From the NCBI RefSeq assembly GCF_900091705.1, contig NZ_LT594785.1, forward strand, positions 1,782,985 to 1,846,984: a stretch of DNA of 64,000 bases, given 5' to 3'. A program made the translations under genes and the position numbers. This DNA comes from Clostridium mediterraneense (GTDB lineage Bacteria > Bacillota > Clostridia > Clostridiales > Clostridiaceae). Position 1 is the stretch's first letter. Each line of letters opens with the position of its first letter. The notes below the pieces were generated by a model that did no database searches, was not told the DNA's origin, and was given only the letters and a program-made list of their open reading frames with translations. Below are positions 1 through 8,877 of the stretch, in pieces.

Positions 1-697
1 TCATCCCGCTATAAGTTCCCCAATTTTGAACTGATTCAGCCATTTTTGATAATGGTGCTGCAAAAAATGAATAATAAAACTTACCTCTAGCAAAATTTTC
101 AGGATAAATAGGGTATGGCCATTCATTAATTGGTAAATTTGTTTTATAAGCAACATTTATAAGTAGTTTATTCGCTCCAAGTTCATTAACTAAAGCTTCT
201 TTTTGTTCTTTGGTTCCATTTAAAAGAATATCCTGTTGGGTTTTAGTTAAATTAATATAGCCACTATTAGGTACTTTATTTTTTATTGCATTATAAACCA
301 TTTCTCTAAGCGCACCAACTGAAAGCCCCATTTTATATGCTTTAGCACCAAGTTCAGCATAATCTTGACCAGCTGCAACATCTATTGTAGAAAGATCACT
401 TGGTAAAGTATTAGAATTATTACCTGTTACAGCTTTACTTACAATAGCTACTTTGGGATTATTTACAGTAGTATCTATATTATTTGAACTATGATCTACA
501 GATACATTATCTTGTGTAGTTGAACTAGTATTCTTTATATTTTCAGAGTCAGCTTTATTTACTGCTATTTTATTATCATTTATTTGATTAGTTTGAACTG
601 TATTTTTAACTTGTGAAGTATTGCTAAAACCTATATAACACGCTACTCCTCCAATAACTACTACTGCTACAATTATTCCTATAAGTAATTTCTTCAT
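1..697 (-). CDS. Partial anchored or secreted protein, function unknown
   Basis: An open frame runs without a stop from an ATG at 697 to the left edge, about 232 codons, so the C-terminus is missing. A GGAG-type ribosome binding site precedes the ATG. The N-terminus MKKLLIG is followed by a single hydrophobic segment (about residues 4-24). Next comes an Asn/Thr/Ser-rich linker to about residue 95, and then a folded-looking, mostly helical region. The same plan (MKKL start, one membrane helix, polar linker, extracellular domain) is seen in the three plus-strand proteins at 36579-41053, although the visible domain here does not obviously match theirs. I do not recognise the domain. It probably sits outside the membrane. 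Function is unknown. Confidence 0.75.
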   Translation of the reverse strand, partial: MKKLLIGIIVAVVVIGGVACYIGFSNTSQVKNTVQTNQINDNKIAVNKADSENIKNTSSTTQDNVSVDHSSNNIDTTVNNPKVAIVSKAVTGNNSNTLPSDLSTIDVAAGQDYAELGAKAYKMGLSVGALREMVYNAIKNKVPNSGYINLTKTQQDILLNGTKEQKEALVNELGANKLLINVAYKTNLPINEWPYPIYPENFARGKFYYSFFAAPLSKMAESVQNWGTYSGM

Positions 698-868
698 TTG
701 TTTTCTCCTTCCAATTCTTCAAATATAAGTTTACACCTAAAGCTTATAATAAAAGAAAAACTTTAGTAACAAAATAATGGAATAACTATAACTTATTAGA
801 ATTTAAACTTATATAAAATTTATTTATTCTTTAAACTTAAATTTTATATAACTATTAACAAAACAAAA

Positions 869-899
869 AAAGAATTGCCTTAAAAAAGACAATTCTTTT
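869..899 (-). terminator. Rho-independent terminator after the P-type ATPase
   Basis: An inverted repeat pairs AAAGAATTG with CAATTCTTT around a short A-rich loop. Read on the minus strand, a T-run follows it. It lies a few bases after the ATPase stop codon. Confidence 0.75.
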
Positions 900-904
900 C
901 TTAA

Positions 905-3517
905 TTATTTCACAGCTTTCATAACTGTTTTTCTTATCATATCTACTGGTATTATTGTTAATGCTAATACTAATATTAGCAGCCAATACTTAGCTTCGAA
1001 AGGATAGCAGTTAAATACATCTCCACCTATATAAGTTATGATAACTTGAACTACAAGTATTATTCCCATAACCTTAACAAAGCTCATATTTTCTTTTAAG
1101 CCAGAAGTTATATTTAGACTATCTGTTCTTACATTAAATCCATTGAATACAACTACAAATACAAATAATGAGAAGTATGCAGTTGTTAATACATGTTGAT
1201 TTTCAAACATATTCACAAATAGAGGTAACTTTAAGAATACTATACTTAATGCAGCTAACCATGCACCTGAAACTAAAACCTGTCCCATCATATCTTTTGA
1301 TACAATACTTTGACTTCTTGACTTAGGTTTTTCTTTCATATAACTCTTAAGTGCTGGTTCTGAACCAAGTGCTAAAGCTCCAAGTCCATCCATTATAAGA
1401 TTTATCCATAAAATATGTGTAATACTTAATGGTTCTGCTACCCCTATAAAAGGTCCTATTGCACATACTGCAACAGCAGCAACATTTATAGTTAATTGGA
1501 ATTTTATAAACTTAAGTATATTATTATAAATTGTTCTTCCATAAAGAATAGCATTTTCTATGGATTTAAAGTTATCATCTAAAATAACTATATCTCCAAC
1601 TTCTTTTGCTACATCAGTACCTGATCCCATTGCAAATCCAACATCTGCTCTCTTAAGTGCTGGAGCATCATTAACTCCATCTCCTGTCATACCACAAACA
1701 AGATTTAATTCTTGTGAAAGCCTAACCATTCTTGATTTATCTGTTGGAAGAGCTCTAGCTATAACTTTTAGATTAGGTAATAATTTTTTAACCTCATCAT
1801 CTGAAAGCTTATTTAATTCTTCTGAAGTTAATGCTAAATCACTTGATTTTTTAATAAGTCCACAATCCTTAGCTATAGCTACTGCTGTTTCTTTTCTATC
1901 ACCAGTAATCATAACTACTTGAACACCAGCATTTTCAACATCTAAAATAGCTTCTTTTGCCTCTTGTCTAACTTCATCCCTTATACCAACAAAACCAACG
2001 ATAACTAAATCATCTGGTAATTCATTTTCAGTAAGAGGTTTTTCACTATATGCAAATGATAAAACTCTCATAGCTTTAGCTGCTAACTCATCTATCTTTT
2101 TATTAATCTTATCTTTATCTATATCTATAATATTTCCATTAGCATCTATATATTTTGTAGCTTTTGCTAATAATCTTTCAGGTGCTCCCTTATAAACAGT
2201 TTTACCATGTAATTCTGAAGCAGAATATTTATTAGTAGAATTAAACTGCTGTATATTGTCTACTTTTAAAGCAGAATATTTATTTAACTGCTCTTTCCCT
2301 AAATAATTAAGTAAAGCTTTATCTGTTGCATTTCCACCTATTACAACTCCATTAGCATCAAACATTGCATCTGTATTCTTACCTATGCATAGTGAAATTA
2401 TTTCTTTAATTTCAGCACTACTTTCATATGAATTTTCTATATTTCCATCGAAAAACTCTACAACTTCTAATTTACCTTTAGTTATTGTACCTGTTTTATC
2501 ACTAAATAATATATTTAATGAACCAGCAGTTTCTATACCTATTGGTTTTCTAACTAAAATATTTTTTTGAAGCATTTTTGCAGTATTCTTCATAAGAACT
2601 ATGGCTATCATAAGTGGTAAACCTTCTGGAACTGCCATTACTATTATTACTACAGAAAGCATTAAAGTTTCTAAAACATCTTTAAATATATTAATAACTG
2701 GCATTGCTGTATAAGCAGCAATACCACCACTTATAATAATCTTATGAATCATAAGTGCTAGACCTATTACTGTTGCCCCTATGTATCCAAACTTTGAAAT
2801 CTTATTTGCAAGATCTGTAAGCTTTATTTTAAGAGGACTATCTACACCATCCTCAGCCATATCAGCAGCCATACATCCCATTACAGTTTTCATTCCGACT
2901 TTTGTTACTGTCATAACTCCCAATCCATTTACTGTAACAGCTCCTCTAAATAAAGAATGCTTATCTACAAAAATCTCTCCTGTAATAGCAGTTTCTGATT
3001 CAATATCAATATTTACAGAAGAATTTACAGCAACTTTTTTACATTCTTCTGATTCTCCATTTAATGATGAATTATCTACACTTATGTTACCTTCAATAAG
3101 CACGCCATCAGCTGGTATTTTATCTCCTGATTGAAGAATTACATGATCACCAACAACTATATCATCTACTAATATTTCTATCGCCTGTCCATCTCTATAA
3201 ACTTTACATTTATCTTTTTCAGCTTTTTCTTTTAATTTTCTATACTCATTATCTGATGCCATTTCTGTTTTTGCAGAAATAAAAGTAACAAGAAATACAG
3301 CTATTACTATTCCTATTATCTCTCCCCATTCTGCATAACCAAATATACACATAATAGCTAATATAGCTGCTATAGCAAGTAGCAATTTTATCATAGGATC
3401 TCCAAATGCTTCTTTGAATTTATCAAAGAAAGTTTCTGGAGCAGCCTCATGTATTTTATTATCACCATATTTTTCTCTACTAATTTTAACCTGTTCATTA
3501 CTTATGCCTTTCAACAT
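905..3517 (-). CDS. Calcium-translocating P-type ATPase (P2 type)
   Basis: 870 residues, the normal length for bacterial SERCA/PMCA-like P2-type pumps. An N-terminal cation-ATPase domain is followed by a first helix pair (about 43-82). The actuator motif NGES is at 153-156 and the membrane motif PEGLP at 297-301. The phosphorylation motif DKTGT has Asp340, followed by the nucleotide-binding domain, the hinge motif GDGVNDAP and C-terminal helices. PEGLP and DKTGT are hallmarks of Ca2+ pumps, so it probably exports Ca2+ from the cytoplasm using ATP. Exact ion choice is inferred. It lies downstream of the terD genes but is separated from them by a terminator. A link to the calcium-binding TerD proteins is attractive but unproven. 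Confidence 0.9.
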   Translation of the reverse strand: MLKGISNEQVKISREKYGDNKIHEAAPETFFDKFKEAFGDPMIKLLLAIAAILAIMCIFGYAEWGEIIGIVIAVFLVTFISAKTEMASDNEYRKLKEKAEKDKCKVYRDGQAIEILVDDIVVGDHVILQSGDKIPADGVLIEGNISVDNSSLNGESEECKKVAVNSSVNIDIESETAITGEIFVDKHSLFRGAVTVNGLGVMTVTKVGMKTVMGCMAADMAEDGVDSPLKIKLTDLANKISKFGYIGATVIGLALMIHKIIISGGIAAYTAMPVINIFKDVLETLMLSVVIIVMAVPEGLPLMIAIVLMKNTAKMLQKNILVRKPIGIETAGSLNILFSDKTGTITKGKLEVVEFFDGNIENSYESSAEIKEIISLCIGKNTDAMFDANGVVIGGNATDKALLNYLGKEQLNKYSALKVDNIQQFNSTNKYSASELHGKTVYKGAPERLLAKATKYIDANGNIIDIDKDKINKKIDELAAKAMRVLSFAYSEKPLTENELPDDLVIVGFVGIRDEVRQEAKEAILDVENAGVQVVMITGDRKETAVAIAKDCGLIKKSSDLALTSEELNKLSDDEVKKLLPNLKVIARALPTDKSRMVRLSQELNLVCGMTGDGVNDAPALKRADVGFAMGSGTDVAKEVGDIVILDDNFKSIENAILYGRTIYNNILKFIKFQLTINVAAVAVCAIGPFIGVAEPLSITHILWINLIMDGLGALALGSEPALKSYMKEKPKSRSQSIVSKDMMGQVLVSGAWLAALSIVFLKLPLFVNMFENQHVLTTAYFSLFVFVVVFNGFNVRTDSLNITSGLKENMSFVKVMGIILVVQVIITYIGGDVFNCYPFEAKYWLLILVLALTIIPVDMIRKTVMKAVK

Positions 3518-3603
3518 AACTTACCCCCTAACTAAATAATGTTTATTCACCAGCATTTTATTTCTAGCTTTTTAAAGAATTCACTATTTTTTACATCAAA
3601 ATT

Positions 3604-3640
3604 TATAAAATATACATGCGAAAAAATTTCCGCATGTATT
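3604..3640 (-). terminator. Terminator of the Ter operon
   Basis: The stem TACATGCG (3613-3620) pairs with CGCATGTA (3631-3638) around an A/T loop, with a T-rich tract on the minus strand after it. It lies just beyond the last terD gene and separates it from the ATPase. Confidence 0.7.
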
Positions 3641-3648
3641 AAAATAAA

Positions 3649-4281
3649 TTATTGGTATAAAGCTAAAACTCCATTTAAATCTGCTATTCTACCTTCACCT
3701 ATAGCTTTAAATTGCCACTCCATACCTGCTCTATAAAGTTCTGCAAATATAACAGATGTAGCTGTTGATCCATCTTCTTTTAGATTGAATCTACAAATTT
3801 CTTTTTCATTTTGTTCTGCATCTAAAAGTCTTACATATGAATTGTTTATCATTCCAAATGTTTGTCTCTTTGCAGCAGCATTATGAATAGTAACTACAAA
3901 AACTATTTTCATAATAGAACTATCTATAGCTGATAAATCTAATGACATTCTTTCATCATCACCATCCCCAGCTCCTGTTCTATTATCTCCTCCTAAAGTT
4001 ACTCCTTGTCCATTAGGATTATTAAAGAAAATAACATTAGAAACAGTGTTAAATTTATTATTAGCATCTAATAAAAATGCTGCTATATCTAAATCAAAAT
4101 CTGCTCCATTAGTAGCAATATCCCAACCTGCACCTAAAATTACTTTTTTAAGTCCTGGATTTCTTTTAGTTAAATCTAAAATATCATTTTTATTTAGATT
4201 TAAAATTCCACCTTGTGGTACATTATTCATTTGATTGTTGTTTGATAAACTTCCAAAGTTTCCACCTAAATTTATCGCCAT
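3649..4281 (-). CDS. terD: TerD-family stress protein (third terD copy of the operon)
   Basis: 210 residues, a single TerD domain. The acidic stretch DFDLDIAAFLLD and the loop GDNRTGAGDGDDE match the Ca2+-coordinating segments of the family. A conserved C-terminal part with EICRFN and an aromatic-rich end follows. TerD proteins are cytoplasmic and bind calcium. They are tied to tellurite resistance, phage or colicin tolerance and general stress responses, but the biochemical role is unsettled. It is the last gene of the Ter operon, 15 bases after the middle terD copy. Its closest relative in the window is the copy at 4916, with which it shares an INLGG N-terminus, so these two look like a recent duplication. 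Confidence 0.9.
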   Translation of the reverse strand: MAINLGGNFGSLSNNNQMNNVPQGGILNLNKNDILDLTKRNPGLKKVILGAGWDIATNGADFDLDIAAFLLDANNKFNTVSNVIFFNNPNGQGVTLGGDNRTGAGDGDDERMSLDLSAIDSSIMKIVFVVTIHNAAAKRQTFGMINNSYVRLLDAEQNEKEICRFNLKEDGSTATSVIFAELYRAGMEWQFKAIGEGRIADLNGVLALYQ

Positions 4282-4296
4282 ATTAAAACACCTCTT

Positions 4297-4869
4297 TTAT
4301 TTATATCTATCGAAAAGACTAGACACAGTTGCATCCATTAGCTCTCCTCTTGCTTTAAAACTCCAGTCTGAGTCATCTCTATTTAACTCTGCAAATAATA
4401 TTGCAGTATTATCTCCACCATCTTCAGTTAGATTATATCTACATATTTCTGTGTTACCTTGATCTTCATTTATAAGTCTTACATAAGCATTTTTAACCTT
4501 TGCAAAACTTTGCTTTCTACTTTTAGCATTATATATAGTAACAGCAAAAATAACATTATGACAGTCAGCAGGTAATGAATCCAATTTAACAGAAATCATT
4601 TCATCATCTCCATCGCCTTCTCCTGTCCTATTATCTCCATGTAGATATATACCTGTTTGTCTTTGATTACCAAAGTATATTAAAGAATTTTTACCTAATA
4701 TTTTTTGATTTTTATCAAGTAATAGAGCAACTAAATCTAAATCATAATCTGCTTGAAAGCTAAAGAATCCTTTCTTAACTACATCCCAGCCTGCAGCTAA
4801 CATAATATTATTTAAACTCGGATTTTTCTTAGTTAAGTTTAAGACCTCATTTTTCTGTAAATTTAACAC
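4297..4869 (-). CDS. TerD-family stress protein, divergent middle copy
   Basis: 190 residues, a TerD domain. The start is GTG at 4869, with GGGGAG about nine bases upstream. It lacks the glycine-rich leader of its two neighbours and has an insertion, FFSFQADYDLDLVALLLD, where they read directly into the first acidic segment. The second acidic loop, GDNRTGEGDGDDE, is intact, so calcium binding is likely kept. The divergence from the flanking copies suggests a distinct TerD subtype, perhaps a different partner in a hetero-oligomer. Its place between the two similar copies suggests they act as a set. Confidence 0.88.
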   Translation of the reverse strand: MLNLQKNEVLNLTKKNPSLNNIMLAAGWDVVKKGFFSFQADYDLDLVALLLDKNQKILGKNSLIYFGNQRQTGIYLHGDNRTGEGDGDDEMISVKLDSLPADCHNVIFAVTIYNAKSRKQSFAKVKNAYVRLINEDQGNTEICRYNLTEDGGDNTAILFAELNRDDSDWSFKARGELMDATVSSLFDRYK

Positions 4870-4915
4870 TATAAAATTCTCCCCTTCAAATCTTTAAAAT
4901 AAGTAATACACTTTT

Positions 4916-5533
4916 CTACATATATAGACCTAAAATTCCATTTAAATCCGCTATTTTTCCTTCACCTATAGCTTTGAATTGCCATTCATATCCGTCCCTA
5001 TGAATTTCAGCAAATATAACTGATGTAGCTGTTGATCCATTTTCTTTTAAATTAAACTTACATATTTCTTTTTCATTATTTTTTGTATCAAGAAGTCTTA
5101 CATATGAATTTTCAACCATTCCAAATGTTTGTCTCTTCATTTGAGCTTCATGTATAGTTACTACAAAGACAATTTTTTTAATATCTTGTCTTATTTGTGA
5201 TAAATCCATTTGAATTCTTTCATCATCACCATCTCCAGCTCCTGTTCTATTATCTCCTAAAAGTTCAATTCCTTGACCTCTCATATTATTAAAGAAGATA
5301 ACATCATCTGGAACATTTGCTACTTTTCCATTTTCATCTAATAAGAATGCTGCTATATCTAAATCAAAATCAAATCCATTATTAGCAACATCCCAACCTG
5401 CTCCTAAAATTACCTCTGTAAGACCTGGAGCTTTTTTAGTTAAATTTAAAACATCATTTTTCTTAAGATTTAAAGCATTAACATTATTATTTGCTCCAAT
5501 ATTCCCCATCATTCCACCTAAATTTATTCCCAT
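4916..5533 (-). CDS. terD: TerD-family stress protein (first terD copy)
   Basis: 205 residues, a TerD domain with a short glycine-rich N-terminus (MGINLGGMMG). The acidic motifs DFDLDIAAFLLD and GDNRTGAGDGDDE are both complete. The ATG at 5533 has AAGGAG upstream. It is first of the three terD copies and follows telA after 89 bases. That gap holds an extended -10 promoter, so the terD genes may also be made independently of the long operon. Family knowledge predicts a cytoplasmic calcium-binding stress protein, and the gene order with telA is typical. Confidence 0.9.
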   Translation of the reverse strand: MGINLGGMMGNIGANNNVNALNLKKNDVLNLTKKAPGLTEVILGAGWDVANNGFDFDLDIAAFLLDENGKVANVPDDVIFFNNMRGQGIELLGDNRTGAGDGDDERIQMDLSQIRQDIKKIVFVVTIHEAQMKRQTFGMVENSYVRLLDTKNNEKEICKFNLKENGSTATSVIFAEIHRDGYEWQFKAIGEGKIADLNGILGLYM

Positions 5534-5561
5534 ATAATCAACTCCTTATACATTTTTCCTA

Positions 5562-5570
5562 ATTATAACA
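5562..5570 (-). promoter_or_regulatory. Internal extended -10 promoter for the terD genes
   Basis: On the minus strand the sequence reads TGTTATAAT, a perfect extended -10 element, about 30 bases before the terD start at 5533. No good -35 is seen at the usual distance, which extended -10 promoters tolerate. Confidence 0.5.
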
Positions 5571-5622
5571 TAATATTACCAAAAAAACATTCTTTTGGAG
5601 TTACATTAGAGATACAATCATT

Positions 5623-7239
5623 TTAAGATTCTGCTATATTTCTTTTCATATTAGCTTTGATAGTTTCTAGCTTATGTGAATTTTCTCTTCTTTGTTGTCT
5701 ATTAGCTTCTTGTATAGCTTTTGTATCTTCGATACCTTTCATAATTGTTTCAAATGACTTTTCTAAAGTTTCAATAGCAACAGAACTTCCTGAAGCCATC
5801 TTAGCTATTTCAACTGATTGTCTAGCTGTATTTTGTGCATTTCTCATAATAAGCTCATTTGTCTTATCATCAAGTTGTTTAATTGATTTTGCTTGTATTT
5901 CTTGTCTTTTTAATATTACAGCTTGAGCTAAGCATTGCTTAAATATAGGTAAAGTTACTATAAATGAAGAATTAATCTTTCTCATTAAGTTGAAGTTAGA
6001 CATTTGTATTGTTTGAATCATAGGTGCTGCTTGTATAGCAACATTTTCTGCTATTTGAAGATCATAAACTCTTTGAGATAGCATTTCTTTGCTGACTTCT
6101 AACTTTTGAATAAGCATTTGCTTTTCTTCTTGATTCATTGAATTATCCATAGGAATTTGCGTTAAATATCCATCAATTTCTTCCAATGCCATTTCACCAG
6201 CAACTATATATTTTTCTAATAATCTATAAAATTCTAAGTTTCCATCATATAATTTCTTTAAATGTGCATTTGATTCTCTTATGTCATTTTCATATTTCTT
6301 TAATAAAACATAAACCTTTTGAACTTCATATCCCATAGTATCATACTTTTGGAATAGCTTTGCAACTGATGTTCCTACATTTTTAAATATTTTAGAAATC
6401 ATTGAATCTGGCTTTGCATCTTTGATTTCCTTAACATCAAATTTATCCATTATTTTAGTTAAGCTTACAAGCATTTCACTTGCCTCTTCTGATTTAACAG
6501 CTCTCATTGAGTTAAGAAGCTCATCTGATATCTTAGAAATATTATCACTAGCTTTTTGACCAAAATTTATTATTGAATTAGTGTTTTGTATATCTACTTC
6601 ACTAGTTAAAGCTTGAACTTCTCTCATTCCTCTAAGTCTTTGTTTATATTCACTAATTTGTGCATTTATTTGTTCTACTGACATATCACCAGTTTGAGGC
6701 ATCATTTCTCCACCTTGGTTATTAAGTCCTATATTAAGTCCCATACCTTGATTTTGATAACCATACTGCATATTATTTTGTTGATATCCCATATTATTTT
6801 GAACTTGTTGGTATCCATTATTCACACCTTGCTGAACTTGCCCATATTGCATTGGATCATTCATAGCATTCATATTATTATTCATTCCATGCATATTAGC
6901 TTGCATATTATTTTGATATCCCATATTCATGTTTGGATTTCCATAATTCATTCCATTATTCATACCTTGATTATAATTAGGATTCATATTTTGATTATAT
7001 CCACCCATGTTCATCCCTTGATTTTGTTGATGATTTTGGTTATATCCTCCCATATTCATATCATGATTTTGTTGATAATTCTGATTATTCCATCCCATAT
7101 TCATTCCTTGGTTTTGCTGGTTATTTTGATTATTCCACCCCATATTCATCTCTTGATGATTAGCTCCCATTGAATTCATATCTTGATTATCTAAATCAAC
7201 ATCTATAATATTTTCCTTGTTGAATTCATCATTATTCAT
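5623..7239 (-). CDS. telA: TelA/KlaA-family toxic anion resistance protein with prion-like N-terminus
   Basis: 538 residues. The C-terminal part (about 185-525) is a coiled-coil-rich TelA domain (toxic anion resistance family), starting near MSVEQINAQI and ending in a basic helix. Residues 22-180 are unusual. They are almost only Asn, Gln, Met, Gly and Tyr, and contain near-identical 15-residue repeats of the type NQQNQGMNMGWNNQN. This head resembles the prion-like domains that form condensates or fibres in other proteins. That likeness is compositional and its function is inferred. TelA proteins are cytoplasmic and always travel with TerD and YceG-type genes. The gene follows yceG by 14 bases and precedes the terD copies. 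The usual TelA protein is around 350-400 residues, so the head is an addition. Confidence 0.88.
   Translation of the reverse strand: MNNDEFNKENIIDVDLDNQDMNSMGANHQEMNMGWNNQNNQQNQGMNMGWNNQNYQQNHDMNMGGYNQNHQQNQGMNMGGYNQNMNPNYNQGMNNGMNYGNPNMNMGYQNNMQANMHGMNNNMNAMNDPMQYGQVQQGVNNGYQQVQNNMGYQQNNMQYGYQNQGMGLNIGLNNQGGEMMPQTGDMSVEQINAQISEYKQRLRGMREVQALTSEVDIQNTNSIINFGQKASDNISKISDELLNSMRAVKSEEASEMLVSLTKIMDKFDVKEIKDAKPDSMISKIFKNVGTSVAKLFQKYDTMGYEVQKVYVLLKKYENDIRESNAHLKKLYDGNLEFYRLLEKYIVAGEMALEEIDGYLTQIPMDNSMNQEEKQMLIQKLEVSKEMLSQRVYDLQIAENVAIQAAPMIQTIQMSNFNLMRKINSSFIVTLPIFKQCLAQAVILKRQEIQAKSIKQLDDKTNELIMRNAQNTARQSVEIAKMASGSSVAIETLEKSFETIMKGIEDTKAIQEANRQQRRENSHKLETIKANMKRNIAES
6985..7167 (-). repeat. 45-bp tandem repeats coding the Asn/Gln/Met-rich head of TelA
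   Basis: About four imperfect in-frame copies of a 45-base unit, each coding roughly MNMG(W/GY)NQN plus QQNQG. Degenerate copies continue to about position 6700. The nucleotide repeats are close enough to allow copy-number change by slippage. Confidence 0.8.
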
Positions 7240-7253
7240 ATTCTTTATCCTCC

Positions 7254-8792
7254 CTAAAACACATCTAATATTTTTGATAAAAATCCTTGCTTACTACTAC
7301 TTAAACTTTTATATTTTGAATTATAATTCATTTCATCTAATCTTGTTATATTAACAGATTCACTATTAATAATATTAGTTATATTAAGTAAACCTGATGG
7401 ATTAAAAATAACTATATCCATGCCTATTGTGTGAAGATATCCAAATAGCATAAGCATATTATCTGAAATTTTATCTTCATCATTTAGATATACAACTAAT
7501 TTAGGTACATAGCTTGTAAAATCAAAATTATCTATAAGCCTAATTATATTTTCATTCATAGATAAAACTAAAACAAGGAATTTTAATTTATCTTCTTTTG
7601 TAAGTTGTTTTGCAAAAATATTTTTATCTTTTATTGCCTCATTGAATTTATTTAACAATAAATTTTGAATCTCTTCACTATATTTACTAAATGAATATAA
7701 TGAAGTCTTTTTAATTTCTTCTATATCAAAACTTCCATCACTCAACTGAGAAAACATAAGCTCATACATATTACTATTAACTTTTGTTTCATCTGAAATC
7801 ATTCCATTATTAAAGAAAATTGTATTTGGTGACTTTATGCAAAAATCAACAAGCTTTTTAAAGTTTGAAACATCTCTATATTGTCCATCTATCTTTTTAA
7901 AGAAACATGGAACTGTAACTAAATCACCTTCAACTTTAAATCCCTGTCTTAGTTTAGCTTGTTCTTGCCAATAACTATACAAATCTTCTACTATTCCATC
8001 TATAAGAACACTCTTAGTATAACCATCTCTAAATTGCCAAGGCATATACATTCCAGTTCCTGAGAATAATTCTCTTTCAACATCTCTTTGTATTTTCTTT
8101 GTTATGCTTTCAACATTATCAATAACTTTACCTTTGGCTGCTTTTTCTTTAAAGCTTTCTATCTGTGATATACCCATTCTTTCTTCACGAATACTTAAAT
8201 GATCTATATCTATACTATCCCAATGTTCTTCCTTTAATGGATTTATATATATAACATCAAAATTCATTCTATTAAGCATTATTAAAAAATAAATCGCATG
8301 TCTATCTATATTTCCATAATAAATACATCTAGGATTTAAATCAGATTTATAATCTAAATCCTTTAAAAATGAATATGCCCATACAATAAGCTTTGTTATA
8401 AAATTATTTCTAACACTATCATTAAAGAAGTTTTCTGTTCTAACAGCAATAGAAATTACATATTCTAAAGCTTTTAAAAAATTAAGATTTACTTCAAAAT
8501 CATTAAATATAGTAATTTCCTCTCTAGATATATTAAAAATATCCATAGTATTAAGCTCATTATAAATATATTGTATAAGTTCCATTTCCCCTATTAAAGG
8601 TAAATCATTATCAAATATTATAGAAGTACTTTTATTTTCATCGCATTTTAATTCTAAAGTTTTTAATGAACTATTATATTTTTCTTCATTTTCGACACCT
8701 ATAAATCTATAAAAGTATGGCTTAAAGTTACTTTCTGTACTTCTTTCAAACTTTTTTCTAAATATAGAGTGAGTTAATTCTAGAATTTCCAT
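7254..8792 (-). CDS. YceG-like protein of the Ter biosynthetic module
   Basis: 512 residues with no signal peptide or membrane helix. It contains the motif FFNNGMISD and a conserved segment around MYMPWQFRDGYT, and by context and length fits the YceG-like family that sits beside telA in Bacillus and clostridial ter operons. The family is assigned to a predicted biosynthetic module and has no proven reaction. It is not the membrane lytic transglycosylase MltG, which is sometimes also called YceG. It lies between the HAD phosphatase gene and telA. The ATG at 8792 is preceded by GAGG. The assignment rests on context and general sequence likeness. Confidence 0.65.
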   Translation of the reverse strand: MEILELTHSIFRKKFERSTESNFKPYFYRFIGVENEEKYNSSLKTLELKCDENKSTSIIFDNDLPLIGEMELIQYIYNELNTMDIFNISREEITIFNDFEVNLNFLKALEYVISIAVRTENFFNDSVRNNFITKLIVWAYSFLKDLDYKSDLNPRCIYYGNIDRHAIYFLIMLNRMNFDVIYINPLKEEHWDSIDIDHLSIREERMGISQIESFKEKAAKGKVIDNVESITKKIQRDVERELFSGTGMYMPWQFRDGYTKSVLIDGIVEDLYSYWQEQAKLRQGFKVEGDLVTVPCFFKKIDGQYRDVSNFKKLVDFCIKSPNTIFFNNGMISDETKVNSNMYELMFSQLSDGSFDIEEIKKTSLYSFSKYSEEIQNLLLNKFNEAIKDKNIFAKQLTKEDKLKFLVLVLSMNENIIRLIDNFDFTSYVPKLVVYLNDEDKISDNMLMLFGYLHTIGMDIVIFNPSGLLNITNIINSESVNITRLDEMNYNSKYKSLSSSKQGFLSKILDVF

Positions 8793-8877
8793 AATAAATT
8801 TTTTCCTCCTCTATAAAAATAATTAATACTTTAATTATATCATCTTTAAGAGTAAATTTAATTATTTTAACTATTTG

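Noticed and set aside
1560-3134. Several 60-120 codon plus-strand frames inside the P-type ATPase gene
   Set aside because: All lie antisense to a well-conserved gene, lack ribosome binding sites and have no protein-like motifs.
6694-7173. 159-codon open frame on the plus strand rich in His and Ile
   Set aside because: It is the mirror of the TelA repeat region. Its composition simply reflects the complement of the Asn/Gln/Met repeats, and it has no ribosome binding site.
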